A DNA stretch of 64,000 nucleotides from Anaerolineae bacterium (lineage in GTDB: Bacteria; Chloroflexota; Anaerolineae; Aggregatilineales; Aggregatilineaceae), in assembly GCA_016926875.1 (NCBI GenBank), contig JAFGNU010000040.1, forward strand, positions 1 through 64,000, given 5' to 3'. Every line of letters begins with the position of its first letter. Within the stretch, counting starts at the first letter, position 1. Position numbers and translations under genes: made by a program. The notes below the pieces were generated by a model. It saw nothing but the letters and a program-made list of their open reading frames with translations. It was not told the origin of the DNA and did no database searches. Positions 1-8,641 of the stretch are shown piece by piece.

Positions 1-4
1 ATCG

Positions 5-1354
5 GTGACGCCCGTAACTTCGCCATCAGCCCTCCCCCCGTCACCGACCACCGCGCCCACAGTGGCGCCTACACCTGTTCCCCCGCCAGGGGAAATTGTG
101 CACGTTGTGCAGCCGGGTGAGAACCTGTTCCGCATCGCCCTGCAATATAACCTGCTGGCGTCGATTGTGGCGGCGTACAACGGCATTCCGAACCCGAACG
201 TGATTTACGTGGGCCAGAAGATTCGTATTCCTCCCGGCGGCGTGGCGCCGGTACCAACCCCGGTACCAACCACTGCGCCCGAAGCGACAACCGCTCCGGC
301 GGCGACGCCGGTTCGGAACGAGGCGGCGAACGTCGGGTTTGCATACGGCATCCAGGTCCACCTGCCGAACCAGGCGATGGATCAGGTGATGTCAAAGGTC
401 AGCGCCCTGGGGATGAACTGGGTCGAGCAGCGAATTGACTGGGCGTTGTACGAGCCAAGCGCGGGTAATATCAACTGGGACCCGATTGACGACATGGTGA
501 ATGCCATGGATGGCGCCGGGCTGAATATCTTGCTGTCGGTGTCGTCCGCGCCGGGTTGGGCGCGCGATTCGGACCAGGAGAGCGGCCCGCCGACCGATTA
601 CCAGACATATGCCAACTTCATCGGCGAACTGGCTGCCCGGTACAAGGGGCAGGTGGACGCTTACGAGATATGGAGCGAGCAAAACCTGCGCCGCGAGTGG
701 AATACGACCAGGGGCATCAGTGCAGCCAGCTATGTCGAGATGCTGCGCCTGGCCTATGCCTCGATCAAGGCTGCCGACCCGGCGGCGATTGTGGTCACGG
801 GTGGCCTGGCTCCGACAGGGTTCAACGACGGTGTGAACGCCATCGATGACCGCGTGTATCTACGCCAGATGTATGAAGCGGGTGTCGCGGACTGGTCCGA
901 CGCAATCGGCGCGCACCCGAACGGCTGGGCCAATCCGCCGGACAGCACCTGCTGCCAAAACAACCGCCCGGCGGTGCCTGCTTGGGATGATCACCCCAGC
1001 TTCTTCTTCAAGGAAACGCTGCAAGATTACCGTGAGATCATGGTTCAGAACGGCGACAGCGGCACGTATATCTGGCCGACCGAGTTTGGCTGGGGATCAA
1101 ACGACGGGCTGAACATCCAACCGGTGCAAGACCTTGCTTTTGTGACGTATACAAGCCTGGACGAGCAAGCCCAGTACGTTGTGCGCGGCTACCAGCTTGG
1201 ACGCGAAATGGGATATATTGGGCCGATGTTCTTGTGGAACTTGAACTTCTGCTCGGTTGTTGGCGTGACCGGGGAGCAGTGCCTGTGGAGCCTGCTGGAC
1301 CCGGCAGATAACCCGCGCCCGGCTTACATGTCTGTGCAAGGGATTTCGAAGTAG
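5..1354 (+). CDS. LysM plus glycoside-hydrolase-like secreted protein (5' end cut by window)
   Basis: Probably an extracellular polysaccharide-binding or -cleaving protein. The visible part starts in a Pro/Thr-rich linker, then has one LysM domain (about residues 30-76, with VVQPGENLFRIA and GQKIRIP), a second PT-rich linker, and from about residue 108 a TIM-barrel domain resembling GH39/GH5-type enzymes. Candidate catalytic glutamates are E225 in WSEQN (acid/base position) and E360 in PTEFGW (nucleophile position). The reading frame is open to the window edge, so the listed GTG is unlikely to be the true start and a signal peptide should lie upstream. LysM domains bind N-acetylglucosamine polymers. 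The sugar cleaved cannot be told from sequence. A hairpin terminator follows. Confidence 0.75.
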   Translation: MTPVTSPSALPPSPTTAPTVAPTPVPPPGEIVHVVQPGENLFRIALQYNLLASIVAAYNGIPNPNVIYVGQKIRIPPGGVAPVPTPVPTTAPEATTAPAATPVRNEAANVGFAYGIQVHLPNQAMDQVMSKVSALGMNWVEQRIDWALYEPSAGNINWDPIDDMVNAMDGAGLNILLSVSSAPGWARDSDQESGPPTDYQTYANFIGELAARYKGQVDAYEIWSEQNLRREWNTTRGISAASYVEMLRLAYASIKAADPAAIVVTGGLAPTGFNDGVNAIDDRVYLRQMYEAGVADWSDAIGAHPNGWANPPDSTCCQNNRPAVPAWDDHPSFFFKETLQDYREIMVQNGDSGTYIWPTEFGWGSNDGLNIQPVQDLAFVTYTSLDEQAQYVVRGYQLGREMGYIGPMFLWNLNFCSVVGVTGEQCLWSLLDPADNPRPAYMSVQGISK

Positions 1355-1448
1355 CGGCCTGTTCTATCGACTGCCTGGCCAGCATGTCAGACAGTCATCA
1401 AACGGCTCAAACTATTGAACGCAAACTGCGAAAAGCTGTTTGCTTAGT

Positions 1449-1486
1449 CGCCTGGTTGAGATGATCGGCCAGGCGGCTTGTTTTTA
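1449..1486 (+). terminator. Rho-independent terminator after the LysM/glycosidase gene
   Basis: The stem CGCCTGG/CCAGGCG (1449-1455 with 1469-1475) is followed by GCTTGTTTTT on the plus strand. It overlaps the stop region of the convergent downstream gene. Confidence 0.6.
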
Positions 1487-4234
1487 ATCCGGGTAGCTTG
1501 GTTCCTGGGTTTCGAGGTCGCCCAACATATCATCCAGCGCTCCCTCAGCAGGCGGCAGCGTAGACGTTTGCGCGGGGGCGGACGTGATGACCGGGGTACG
1601 GGTGGGGCGCGGCGTGCGCGTAGCTGACGGGGTGGCGGTTGGCGTGTGGGAAGGACGCGGTGTGCGCGTATAGGTGCCGGTCGGCGTTGGCGTATTGGTC
1701 TGGGTCGGCGTCTGAGTATCCGTGGGCGTGGGTGTCCGGGTCGGTGTATTTGTTTCGGTTGGCGTAGCGGTGTGCGTCGGCGTGTCGGTCGGTGTGGGCG
1801 TCCGGGTCGGCGTTGGCGTATTGGTTGGCGTGGAAGTAGCGCTGGGCGTCTCGGTACTGGTGGGCGTTGGCGTCAGGCTGATCTGCGGCGTGCGTGTGGC
1901 GATGTGCGTTTCTTCCGGCGCAGCGACCGGTTCTGCTCCAGCCACGCGGAACGCCCGCACGGCAAGCTGCGAGGTGATGGGCAGCAGGGCAATGTTGAGC
2001 GTGCCGCTCGACTCGCCCCTGAGGGTAATGGTATCTTCACCGATGATGGCGCCGGTCAGCGTGTTCCAGAACGTGACGCGGTAGATGCCCGGCGGCATAC
2101 CGGGGATGTGCAGGCTGAAGTTCAGCGGGTCGAGTTCCTTGTTTTCAGCTACAAGCTGCCACGTGTAATCGCGGTGATGCACCCAGGCAACCGCTGCACC
2201 CTGGCGGCGGTCGGCGAGCGCCAGCGCGCGCATGGGCGACCGGTATTGTGCGATCTCGATGTAATCCAGCTCCAACCAATCTCTGCCCGGATTGTCGAGG
2301 ATGATCGTGTGCTCGCCCGCGCTGAGCGGCACCGTAACCAGGATGTCGTGGCTGCCGGGGCTGAAGTCCACGCGCGCGGCCTCTTTGCCGTCGATATTGA
2401 TAACCAGCACGGCGGGCGCGGTGGTTGATACGCTGGCAACGCCGATCTGAAGCTCGGTGTCGGTGGGCGGGGCGGCGATGAAGGTCTGCGGGAAGCTGCG
2501 CACGACGTTCGCCTGGCCGTACAGGTAGCTTGACATCTGCTCGATGGGTGGGACGACGCCGTCGGGCATCAGGCGGTAAATCGTATCTGCCGGGGATTCG
2601 CTCAGGAACTCGCGGTTAAAGCCGTCCACCCGCAGCCCGCCGTATACCGAGGGCGTCTCGGCTGTCAGCCCAACCGGGATCGGCTGGAGGTCTGGCGAGT
2701 TCCAGGGGATGCCCTGGCTGAACAGGGCCAGCGGGGTGTAGATGCCGTACAGGTCCAGGTTGTCCACGTAGGTATCCCACCACCAGGACATCGCGCCGCC
2801 TGCGGCCCCGGACAGCGCCGCAGCCCAGATTGTGTTGCGGATGTGAACGCCGGTTGGATCGTCGTCGGTGGGCGCGTACCACGGGTTGAGCGAAAACTCG
2901 GTGAGCAGCACCGGCTTATCAGTGTGCGCGGATACCTGGCTGAGCGCGTTCAATGCGGCAGTGACCTGATCCTCACCTTCTTCGACCGGGCGGCGTTGGT
3001 AAAAACGCACCTGCGCAAAATCCAGCGCGGCCAGCTCCCAGATCGCTGCTTCCGGCCCGCGCGCGCCTGCCGTAATCAGGTGTTTGGCCGGGTCGGTATC
3101 GCGCAGAAAGCCAGCCGCATCTGTTAGCCATGTCTCGGCGCGCTCTGGCGTATAGCCGATCATGCTGTCTACTTCGTCCACAATTTCCCAGGCGAAAATA
3201 GTCGGGCTGTATCCCCAGCGCGCTACAATGTAGCGCAGCCGTTGGTGGAGCAGCGCGCGGGCGTTAACGTCAAAGAATATGGCGGACGGACCGCCCAACG
3301 GGCCATTATTGGCAACGTTGTATGGGTTGTCGTTCCAATCAATATCCAACTCAGGGCGAGGGGCATCGCCCGGCGTTTCGACCGGCAGCCCGGCGTACTC
3401 GGTATATGCCTGATGCCAGACCAGCACAACCTGAAGGTAGATGCCGTACTGCCCGGCCAGTTGCAGGATGGTATCCATGCGCCATGCGGCCATCTGCGCG
3501 TCGTCGTAATCGCCTGGTGGGCCGGGCCAGTCCAGGCCGATAAACCAGGGCACGTCAATGAATATCCGTGCGTAGTTGGCGCCTGCTGCGCTGAGATCGG
3601 CCAACCAGCGCTCATAGGCGAAGATGCCGCCGCTTTCGTCCGACGACCACGCCAGGTTTTGCCCGACCGGGAAGTAGGGCGCGCCGCTGTCGAAGGCGAA
3701 ATAGCGCGGGTTCTCGCCTATGCGAATGTAGCCGGGATTGTCTGAGGGCGTGACCTCAAACGAGCCTTCCATAATCGTTCGCGTATCGGAGGCGGTGCGC
3801 GCCTCGACGGTATACGTCCAGTCCCCGGCCTGGGGTGGCGCAAAACGCGCGCGCCACTCCGGCGAACCGGCGGTTTCCAGCGCTTCGACATCACAGTCTC
3901 CGGTGCAGGTCTGGCGATAGGGACGCATGTAAAAGCCCGGCACGATGATCGCCTTGCCGCTCGGCGGATTGAAGATCACCGCGACGTCCATTTCGCCCGG
4001 ATCGTAGGGGTTGGCGTAGCGCCCCGGCACCTGGAAGCTCAACTCCAGCAGGGCGTACTGCTCGACGCGCTGCGGCTGGCTTTCGTCTGGCTTGGCGGTG
4101 ACTGTAGCGGCGGGTGATGGAACAGGGGTGCTCAATGCCTGTTGTCCGATGACAGGCACGACAACGGCCCCGGCGATCAACAGCGTGATCACCAGGAGGA
4201 AAGACCATCGGGTAGATTCCAGGCGCGGTGACAT
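1484..4234 (-). CDS. Secreted DUF5060-type glycoside-hydrolase-like protein with Thr/Pro stalk
   Basis: A 916-residue exported protein. Residues 11-31 form a hydrophobic signal/anchor segment. About 55-160 resembles the DUF5060 beta-sandwich that precedes putative glycosidases, and about 165-500 is a TIM-barrel-like domain. Possible catalytic carboxylates are E350/E354 (WEIVDE) and E446 (LLTEF). A beta-rich, carbohydrate-binding-like region (about 560-770) follows, then a 113-residue Thr/Pro stalk (about 780-892) and an acidic C-terminus with no visible sorting signal. No good Shine-Dalgarno precedes the ATG, so the start is less sure, but the signal segment begins right after it. The target polysaccharide is unknown. 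Confidence 0.7.
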   Translation of the reverse strand: MSPRLESTRWSFLLVITLLIAGAVVVPVIGQQALSTPVPSPAATVTAKPDESQPQRVEQYALLELSFQVPGRYANPYDPGEMDVAVIFNPPSGKAIIVPGFYMRPYRQTCTGDCDVEALETAGSPEWRARFAPPQAGDWTYTVEARTASDTRTIMEGSFEVTPSDNPGYIRIGENPRYFAFDSGAPYFPVGQNLAWSSDESGGIFAYERWLADLSAAGANYARIFIDVPWFIGLDWPGPPGDYDDAQMAAWRMDTILQLAGQYGIYLQVVLVWHQAYTEYAGLPVETPGDAPRPELDIDWNDNPYNVANNGPLGGPSAIFFDVNARALLHQRLRYIVARWGYSPTIFAWEIVDEVDSMIGYTPERAETWLTDAAGFLRDTDPAKHLITAGARGPEAAIWELAALDFAQVRFYQRRPVEEGEDQVTAALNALSQVSAHTDKPVLLTEFSLNPWYAPTDDDPTGVHIRNTIWAAALSGAAGGAMSWWWDTYVDNLDLYGIYTPLALFSQGIPWNSPDLQPIPVGLTAETPSVYGGLRVDGFNREFLSESPADTIYRLMPDGVVPPIEQMSSYLYGQANVVRSFPQTFIAAPPTDTELQIGVASVSTTAPAVLVINIDGKEAARVDFSPGSHDILVTVPLSAGEHTIILDNPGRDWLELDYIEIAQYRSPMRALALADRRQGAAVAWVHHRDYTWQLVAENKELDPLNFSLHIPGMPPGIYRVTFWNTLTGAIIGEDTITLRGESSGTLNIALLPITSQLAVRAFRVAGAEPVAAPEETHIATRTPQISLTPTPTSTETPSATSTPTNTPTPTRTPTPTDTPTHTATPTETNTPTRTPTPTDTQTPTQTNTPTPTGTYTRTPRPSHTPTATPSATRTPRPTRTPVITSAPAQTSTLPPAEGALDDMLGDLETQEPSYPD
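1559..1897 (-). repeat. Thr/Pro-rich low-complexity coding repeat
   Basis: This segment encodes alternating TPT, TPTP, TDTP and TNTP units, giving a degenerate DNA repeat of about 18-24 bp (plus-strand GGCGT..GGTCGG pattern). It forms the extracellular stalk of the enclosing gene. The Val/Gly-rich ORF on the opposite strand is only its shadow. Confidence 0.8.
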
Positions 4235-4273
4235 GTCGAAAGTTTAGTCTGAGTTAGCAAAGTAGCGCAAGTT

Positions 4274-4789
4274 TTACTCGCCCTGTTCAAAACGCATGAT
4301 CAACTGGTCGTTGGCGTCGTAGCTGGTATGGGCAAAAAACGGCGGTTCGCCGGGATCGCTGTCAAAGATCAGCGGGATCAACAACGGCAGGTCTTCGACC
4401 AGGGGCAGGGTGTGAACCCGGCAGCGCGGCACCCATTCGAGCACGCCTTCATCCGAGTCGAAAAAGGCACGCGAAGCCGCTTCGGCACGGAATACAAAGA
4501 CGATGATGCCGTTGTTTTGCCCGGCGTCAACGTGGATCGCGCCGCAAAAGCGTACATGCGACACGTCCAGGCCGGTTTCTTCCTGTATCTCGCGGATCGC
4601 GCCGGAAAGCGGGTCTTCATCGCGTTCAATATGCCCGCCGACACCGTTATAGCGACCCGGATAAACGCGCTTGTGCTGGCCGCGCTTGAGCAGCAGAATA
4701 TCGTCGCCGTACGTGATAAAGCACAGTGTGCGCGGGATAGCCAGCCAGCGCCCGGCGGTGGCATCTGCGCCCTGGTCTTTTGCACCCAT
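4274..4789 (-). CDS. NUDIX hydrolase (MutT/8-oxo-dGTP diphosphatase-like)
   Basis: A 171-residue cytoplasmic hydrolase of nucleoside-diphosphate-linked compounds. The full Nudix box is present, beginning at GHIERDED and ending REIQEETGL (GX5EX7REUXEEXGU), and binds the catalytic metal. The length and the N-terminal LCFITYGDDILLLKR segment fit the 8-oxo-dGTP diphosphatase-like branch, but substrate specificity cannot be read from sequence. The start is supported by AAGGAG eight bases upstream and by an extended -10 promoter about 35 bp upstream. The gene looks monocistronic. Confidence 0.85.
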   Translation of the reverse strand: MGAKDQGADATAGRWLAIPRTLCFITYGDDILLLKRGQHKRVYPGRYNGVGGHIERDEDPLSGAIREIQEETGLDVSHVRFCGAIHVDAGQNNGIIVFVFRAEAASRAFFDSDEGVLEWVPRCRVHTLPLVEDLPLLIPLIFDSDPGEPPFFAHTSYDANDQLIMRFEQGE

Positions 4790-4820
4790 CAGTTTTCTCC
4801 TTGCGGTACATACAGGCCGA

Positions 4821-4829
4821 ATTATAGCA
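4821..4829 (-). promoter_or_regulatory. Extended -10 promoter for the NUDIX gene
   Basis: The minus strand reads TGCTATAAT, a perfect -10 hexamer with TGn extension, just upstream of the AAGGAG ribosome-binding site of the NUDIX gene. The -35 region is poor (GAATTG at 17 bp spacing), as is usual for extended -10 promoters. Confidence 0.6.
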
Positions 4830-4918
4830 TACGTTCACCCCCTCAATTCCGGGTTTGTGCGACGTGTAGCTCTGTTGTATGCTTTTAGTCGGCACCATTT
4901 GACAAGGAGAATAAAACA

Positions 4919-5566
4919 ATGGACGATCTGTATAGCCGTATCGTACATGACCGGGGATCGGTGCAAAACCTGTTTGCCAGGATACCCGGCTTTCGGGGTT
5001 ACATGGAGATGAGCGCACGGCGGCAGGCTGACCGGTTGATCCGTGAGTATGTTGCCGGGCAGTTGCAGCAGCAGCTTAACCGGATGCCTGTCGTTGAAAC
5101 AATGCTGCTGGATGCCGGCGGTCTGTCGTACATGAGCAAAACCCGGAGCGTCAAGACCAAGTTCCAAACGCTGGTGGATCGTGTCGCCACCGATATGCCC
5201 GGTTATTCAGGCTTTTTTGATGCGCTCAAGGTTGAAGATGATGATCTCGCAGTTGTGTATGCATTCGATGAGGCGATGCTGCGCTATGCGGACGAGTTCG
5301 GAAAGAAGCTGGACGCGCTGCAAAACGCCGCCATGATAAGCGCAGATGTTGATGAGGCCATCCGCGACCTGGACGCGCTGACGATAGAAGCCAGCCAGGC
5401 ATACAGCCTGCGCGAAGACGTGTTGAAAGGGATTGCCAGGGACGAACCGCCGGATATGCCGTTGGACACGCCGGAAAAATCGTTAACGACACTATTGGAT
5501 GAACCACCGGATATCAGCGAGGGACTCAGTGACGACGTGACCAGTGACGAAGAAGACATCGAATAG
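4919..5566 (+). CDS. Hypothetical protein paired with an SPFH protein
   Basis: I do not recognise a family. The 215-residue protein has no signal peptide or membrane segment. It is predicted mostly helical and has an acidic C-terminal tail (about residues 180-215, rich in Asp/Glu/Pro, ending DDVTSDEEDIE). AAGGAG precedes the ATG. It lies 60 bp upstream of the SPFH gene, and the two share nearly the same ribosome-binding sequence (AAGGAGAATAA), so they are probably co-transcribed and co-translated. A role as partner or cargo adaptor of the SPFH protein is inference from position only. Confidence 0.6.
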   Translation: MDDLYSRIVHDRGSVQNLFARIPGFRGYMEMSARRQADRLIREYVAGQLQQQLNRMPVVETMLLDAGGLSYMSKTRSVKTKFQTLVDRVATDMPGYSGFFDALKVEDDDLAVVYAFDEAMLRYADEFGKKLDALQNAAMISADVDEAIRDLDALTIEASQAYSLREDVLKGIARDEPPDMPLDTPEKSLTTLLDEPPDISEGLSDDVTSDEEDIE

Positions 5567-5626
5567 GCATAGTGTGGAACGGCGTCGCTGCCGTTGTGAG
5601 TGGACATAGGGTAAGGAGAATAACCA

Positions 5627-6706
5627 ATGCCACGTATTATTGATGTTGTTGATCACGTTAACGTGATGGATGATGAGTTAGTCTACCGTGAACCCCAAAG
5701 GGGCGGCGGCGACTTCCGCATGGGGTCGCAGGTGATCGTGCAGGAAAGCCAGGCGGCAGTCTTTGTCCGGCAGGGGGAAGCGCTGGACGCACTGGGACCG
5801 GGAGCGCATACGCTCAGTACGGCCAACCTGCCAGTCCTATCGGGGTTATTAGGCTTTGTGACCAGCGGGCGCAACCCGTTCACGGTGGACCTGTATTTTG
5901 TGAATCTCAAGGACCTGCCGCAGGTGCCCTGGGGAACCAACCCTCCGATTGTGCTGGAAACGCCGGGCAAGGGTGTCGGCGTGGTGCTGTTGATCACGCA
6001 CGGTGTGATCGATATCGGTATCGACAACCCGAAGCTTTTTGTCAAGCAGTACGGTGTTGGCAAACCGATCCTGCGGCTGGGTGACATAAAAGACCGCATC
6101 CAGTCGATGCTGCTTGGTGAGGTGGCAACGCTGATTTCGTCGTCAGGCGCGGCGAGCATCATGGACGCCAACCGGTTGCTTACCGACCTGGAAGGCGCAG
6201 CGCTGGCGCGGCTGAACGATCAGTTCGCGCAGATCGGTATGCGGATCAAGGCGTTCGAAGCCAAGCCCTTCACGGCGAAAGATGTGTCTACCGAAGAACT
6301 GCGCAACTATGTTGACTTCGAAACGTGGGAGCGCATTCGCCGCCTGGAAGTGGCCGATACGGCGGCGGGCAATCCGGGCATGGGCGGCGGCCTGGCGAGC
6401 GCGGGCGTGGGCCTGGGCGTTGGACAGCAGATCGGTGCCACGATGAACCCCGAACAGGCAGCGCTCCAACAGCAGCAGCAAATGATGATGAACCAGATGA
6501 TGATGCAGATGATGCAGAATCAGCAAGGCGACCAGCAGGAGGAGCAGGCGCCAGCCGCGCCAGCCGTCCCGCAGACGCCGGACGAAATCCGCGTCTACCT
6601 GGATCAGCTTGATATGAAGCTGGCGTCGGGCGAGATTTCGGAAAGCGCGTATGAAAAGCTGTACGCCAAGTGGGAAGCACGCCTCAAAGAACTGGACGAG
6701 AAATAA
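5627..6706 (+). CDS. SPFH/Band-7 domain protein with C-terminal short helical module
   Basis: A 359-residue SPFH family protein of the kind with no transmembrane helix, sometimes annotated virion-core-protein-like. The SPFH region spans about residues 25-230 (for example VFVRQGEAL, GAHTLST, LYFVNLKD). Then come a Gly-rich linker and an unusual Gln/Met tract (about 275-305, QQQQQMMMNQMMMQMM). The last 45 residues (TPDEIRVYLDQLDMKL...) resemble a SHOCT-type oligomerisation module. SPFH proteins assemble on membranes as ring-like scaffolds. The partner here is probably the preceding gene. A strong terminator follows, closing a two-gene operon. Confidence 0.8.
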   Translation: MPRIIDVVDHVNVMDDELVYREPQRGGGDFRMGSQVIVQESQAAVFVRQGEALDALGPGAHTLSTANLPVLSGLLGFVTSGRNPFTVDLYFVNLKDLPQVPWGTNPPIVLETPGKGVGVVLLITHGVIDIGIDNPKLFVKQYGVGKPILRLGDIKDRIQSMLLGEVATLISSSGAASIMDANRLLTDLEGAALARLNDQFAQIGMRIKAFEAKPFTAKDVSTEELRNYVDFETWERIRRLEVADTAAGNPGMGGGLASAGVGLGVGQQIGATMNPEQAALQQQQQMMMNQMMMQMMQNQQGDQQEEQAPAAPAVPQTPDEIRVYLDQLDMKLASGEISESAYEKLYAKWEARLKELDEK

Positions 6707-6729
6707 ACGATCCCTGATCAGGTCAAACA

Positions 6730-6758
6730 AGGCCCCGTTTGCAGCGCGGGGCTTTTTG
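6730..6758 (+). terminator. Rho-independent terminator of the SPFH operon
   Basis: The stem GCCCCG (6732-6737) pairs with CGGGGC (6747-6752) and is followed by TTTTT. It lies between the convergent SPFH and glycosyltransferase genes. Confidence 0.75.
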
Positions 6759-6769
6759 TGTTGGGACGC

Positions 6770-8641
6770 TTACTCATCCAGCGGCCAGTGGATCGTCGTC
6801 AGCGTGAGACTGTCACCCAGGTCGGTCCCGCCGGACGTGGTGACGGGCAGGCGCGCGCCGGTCGCCGGATCATACAGCCCGACCTGGATCGTGTAGTCGC
6901 CGGGATCGAGTGGTATATCCGGGCTGGTCAGCAGGTGGTACGGATCGCGGATCAGGCTGCCGGGCTGCCATTCCAACGTGCTGGCGAAACCGTACAGCGG
7001 GCGGTGATCATCCTGGTCCCAGAGCGGACTGCCGGTCGCGGGGTGGGGCGCGCCGATCAGGTGGGCAAAGACGGTGTAATCAACGTCAGCCTGGGCCAGC
7101 GGTTCCCAGTAGAGCAGGATGGTGATCGCGCGGGTGGCGGCGTCTGGTCCCTGGATGGTACAGCCGCGCAGGCGGGCGATCTGGCCGATTGTGACCTGCG
7201 TTTGCACGCCGATTTCGTCCGGGGTAGGCTGCCAGCGGCGGTATTGGGCGATGGTGAAGCTCGAAAAGCCGTCGAAGCTAACGCGCTGCATGTGATCATC
7301 GAGAAAAGCTTCGGCATCCGGCGAGCGCCCGATCAGCCAGAGCGTTTGATAGCGCTGAACCTCCGGCGAAAGCTCGGCGGCGGCGTCCCCGCCATAGGTC
7401 AGGCTGCCCTCGGCGGCGCTGCCCTGGTAGTAGTAGTCAAAAGCCGGGTCGGCCAGCGTTTGTACGATCAGATCGCCGGGACGGGCGCGGCCTTCCAGGT
7501 ATGTTTTTAACGCGCGCCAGTCGGGCGACTTGGCGTTCTCGCCGCGATAGTAGTCAATCAGCGTTCCCGCGCCGAGCAGGGGTGTGATCAACAGCGCGAG
7601 CGGGATCAGGGCCAGGGCGCGGGGAGCACCCGCTCGCAGGGTCAGCGCAGGAGCCAGCGCGCGGGCCATCAACAGGAACAGCGCAGGTAGCACAGCGATC
7701 AGGTAGCGCGGACCAAACACGTTCATGCGCGTGGCGGCGACCAGCAGCAGCGCGGCGGGTACAACCATCCAGGCGATTAGCCAGCGCCGTGTGAATTTCT
7801 GCTCGCGTGCCTGCCCAATCAACAGGCCCAGCGCAACCAGCCCGCACCAGGCCAGCGGCGCGATGATATGCCAGGGCGCGTCCAGCTCATCACCGGTTAG
7901 CAGGATGGGCAAAAAGCGCGTGAGCAGTTGGGCGGGATCGGCCCCGCTCAGGGTGCCGGAGTAGCCGCTATGCGCCAGCCACCAGATTTGCACCAGCCAG
8001 GGGATCAGCAGCACGCCCAATACGCCCCACGCGATCAGCGCGCGGCGGCGCACGTCGGGCACGCGGCGCACCGCCAGCAGGTAGAGGACCTGCACGACAA
8101 CGATGAATCCTTCCAGAAAGAACGTGTAGGCGGCAGCCGCTTCGGCCAGGACGTACAGCGCCCAGTCACGCGGGCGGTTGCGGTTGGTGGCACGCAGAAA
8201 CAACCACATCGCCAGCGGGCTGATTCCCGCCCACAGCGCATAGTTGCGAACGTCCTGGGCGTGCCAGATCAGAAATGGATTGACCGCCCACAGCGCCGCT
8301 GCCAAACAGGCGATCCGGCGGTCGTAAAATAACCACCTGCTGAGCGCCGCCACCGCTGCCACGCCGACCAGGTTGCCGAGCAGGGGCAGGTAGCGCATGG
8401 CGAACTCGGAATCGCCCGCCGCGTGTTTCCACGCCCAGAAGCCAAAAAACGCCCCAAAAGGGTGCGGCTCCCAGTGCGCCAGGTCGGACACGACCTCAGG
8501 CGGCGAGTCCGCCCAATAGCGCACGGCAAAGGCTTCGTCACCGCGCAGGGGCACAGTGTCCAGGCGGTAAATTCGCAGCGCGAAGGCGAGTCCACACAGC
8601 AGCGCCAGCGTGACCGGCCAGTACAAGCGGGCGCGGTTCAT
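6770..8641 (-). CDS. PMT/ArnT-type membrane glycosyltransferase with C-terminal beta domain
   Basis: A 623-residue integral membrane protein. After a first hydrophobic helix (about 7-25) comes the extracytoplasmic-loop motif RLDTVPLRGDEA, with the acidic pair typical of GT39/GT83 enzymes that use polyprenyl-phosphate sugars. About ten further hydrophobic segments follow to about residue 390. The last 190 residues are soluble and beta-rich. The track start (8689) is rejected because ATG at 8641 overlaps the upstream stop as ATGA, giving translational coupling to the NERD-like/GIY-YIG gene. The acceptor could be envelope glycan or protein. Confidence 0.8.
   Translation of the reverse strand: MNRARLYWPVTLALLCGLAFALRIYRLDTVPLRGDEAFAVRYWADSPPEVVSDLAHWEPHPFGAFFGFWAWKHAAGDSEFAMRYLPLLGNLVGVAAVAALSRWLFYDRRIACLAAALWAVNPFLIWHAQDVRNYALWAGISPLAMWLFLRATNRNRPRDWALYVLAEAAAAYTFFLEGFIVVVQVLYLLAVRRVPDVRRRALIAWGVLGVLLIPWLVQIWWLAHSGYSGTLSGADPAQLLTRFLPILLTGDELDAPWHIIAPLAWCGLVALGLLIGQAREQKFTRRWLIAWMVVPAALLLVAATRMNVFGPRYLIAVLPALFLLMARALAPALTLRAGAPRALALIPLALLITPLLGAGTLIDYYRGENAKSPDWRALKTYLEGRARPGDLIVQTLADPAFDYYYQGSAAEGSLTYGGDAAAELSPEVQRYQTLWLIGRSPDAEAFLDDHMQRVSFDGFSSFTIAQYRRWQPTPDEIGVQTQVTIGQIARLRGCTIQGPDAATRAITILLYWEPLAQADVDYTVFAHLIGAPHPATGSPLWDQDDHRPLYGFASTLEWQPGSLIRDPYHLLTSPDIPLDPGDYTIQVGLYDPATGARLPVTTSGGTDLGDSLTLTTIHWPLDE

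Noticed and set aside
1722-2084. Val/Gly repeat protein on the plus strand
   Set aside because: It is the shadow of the Thr/Pro stalk on the opposite strand.
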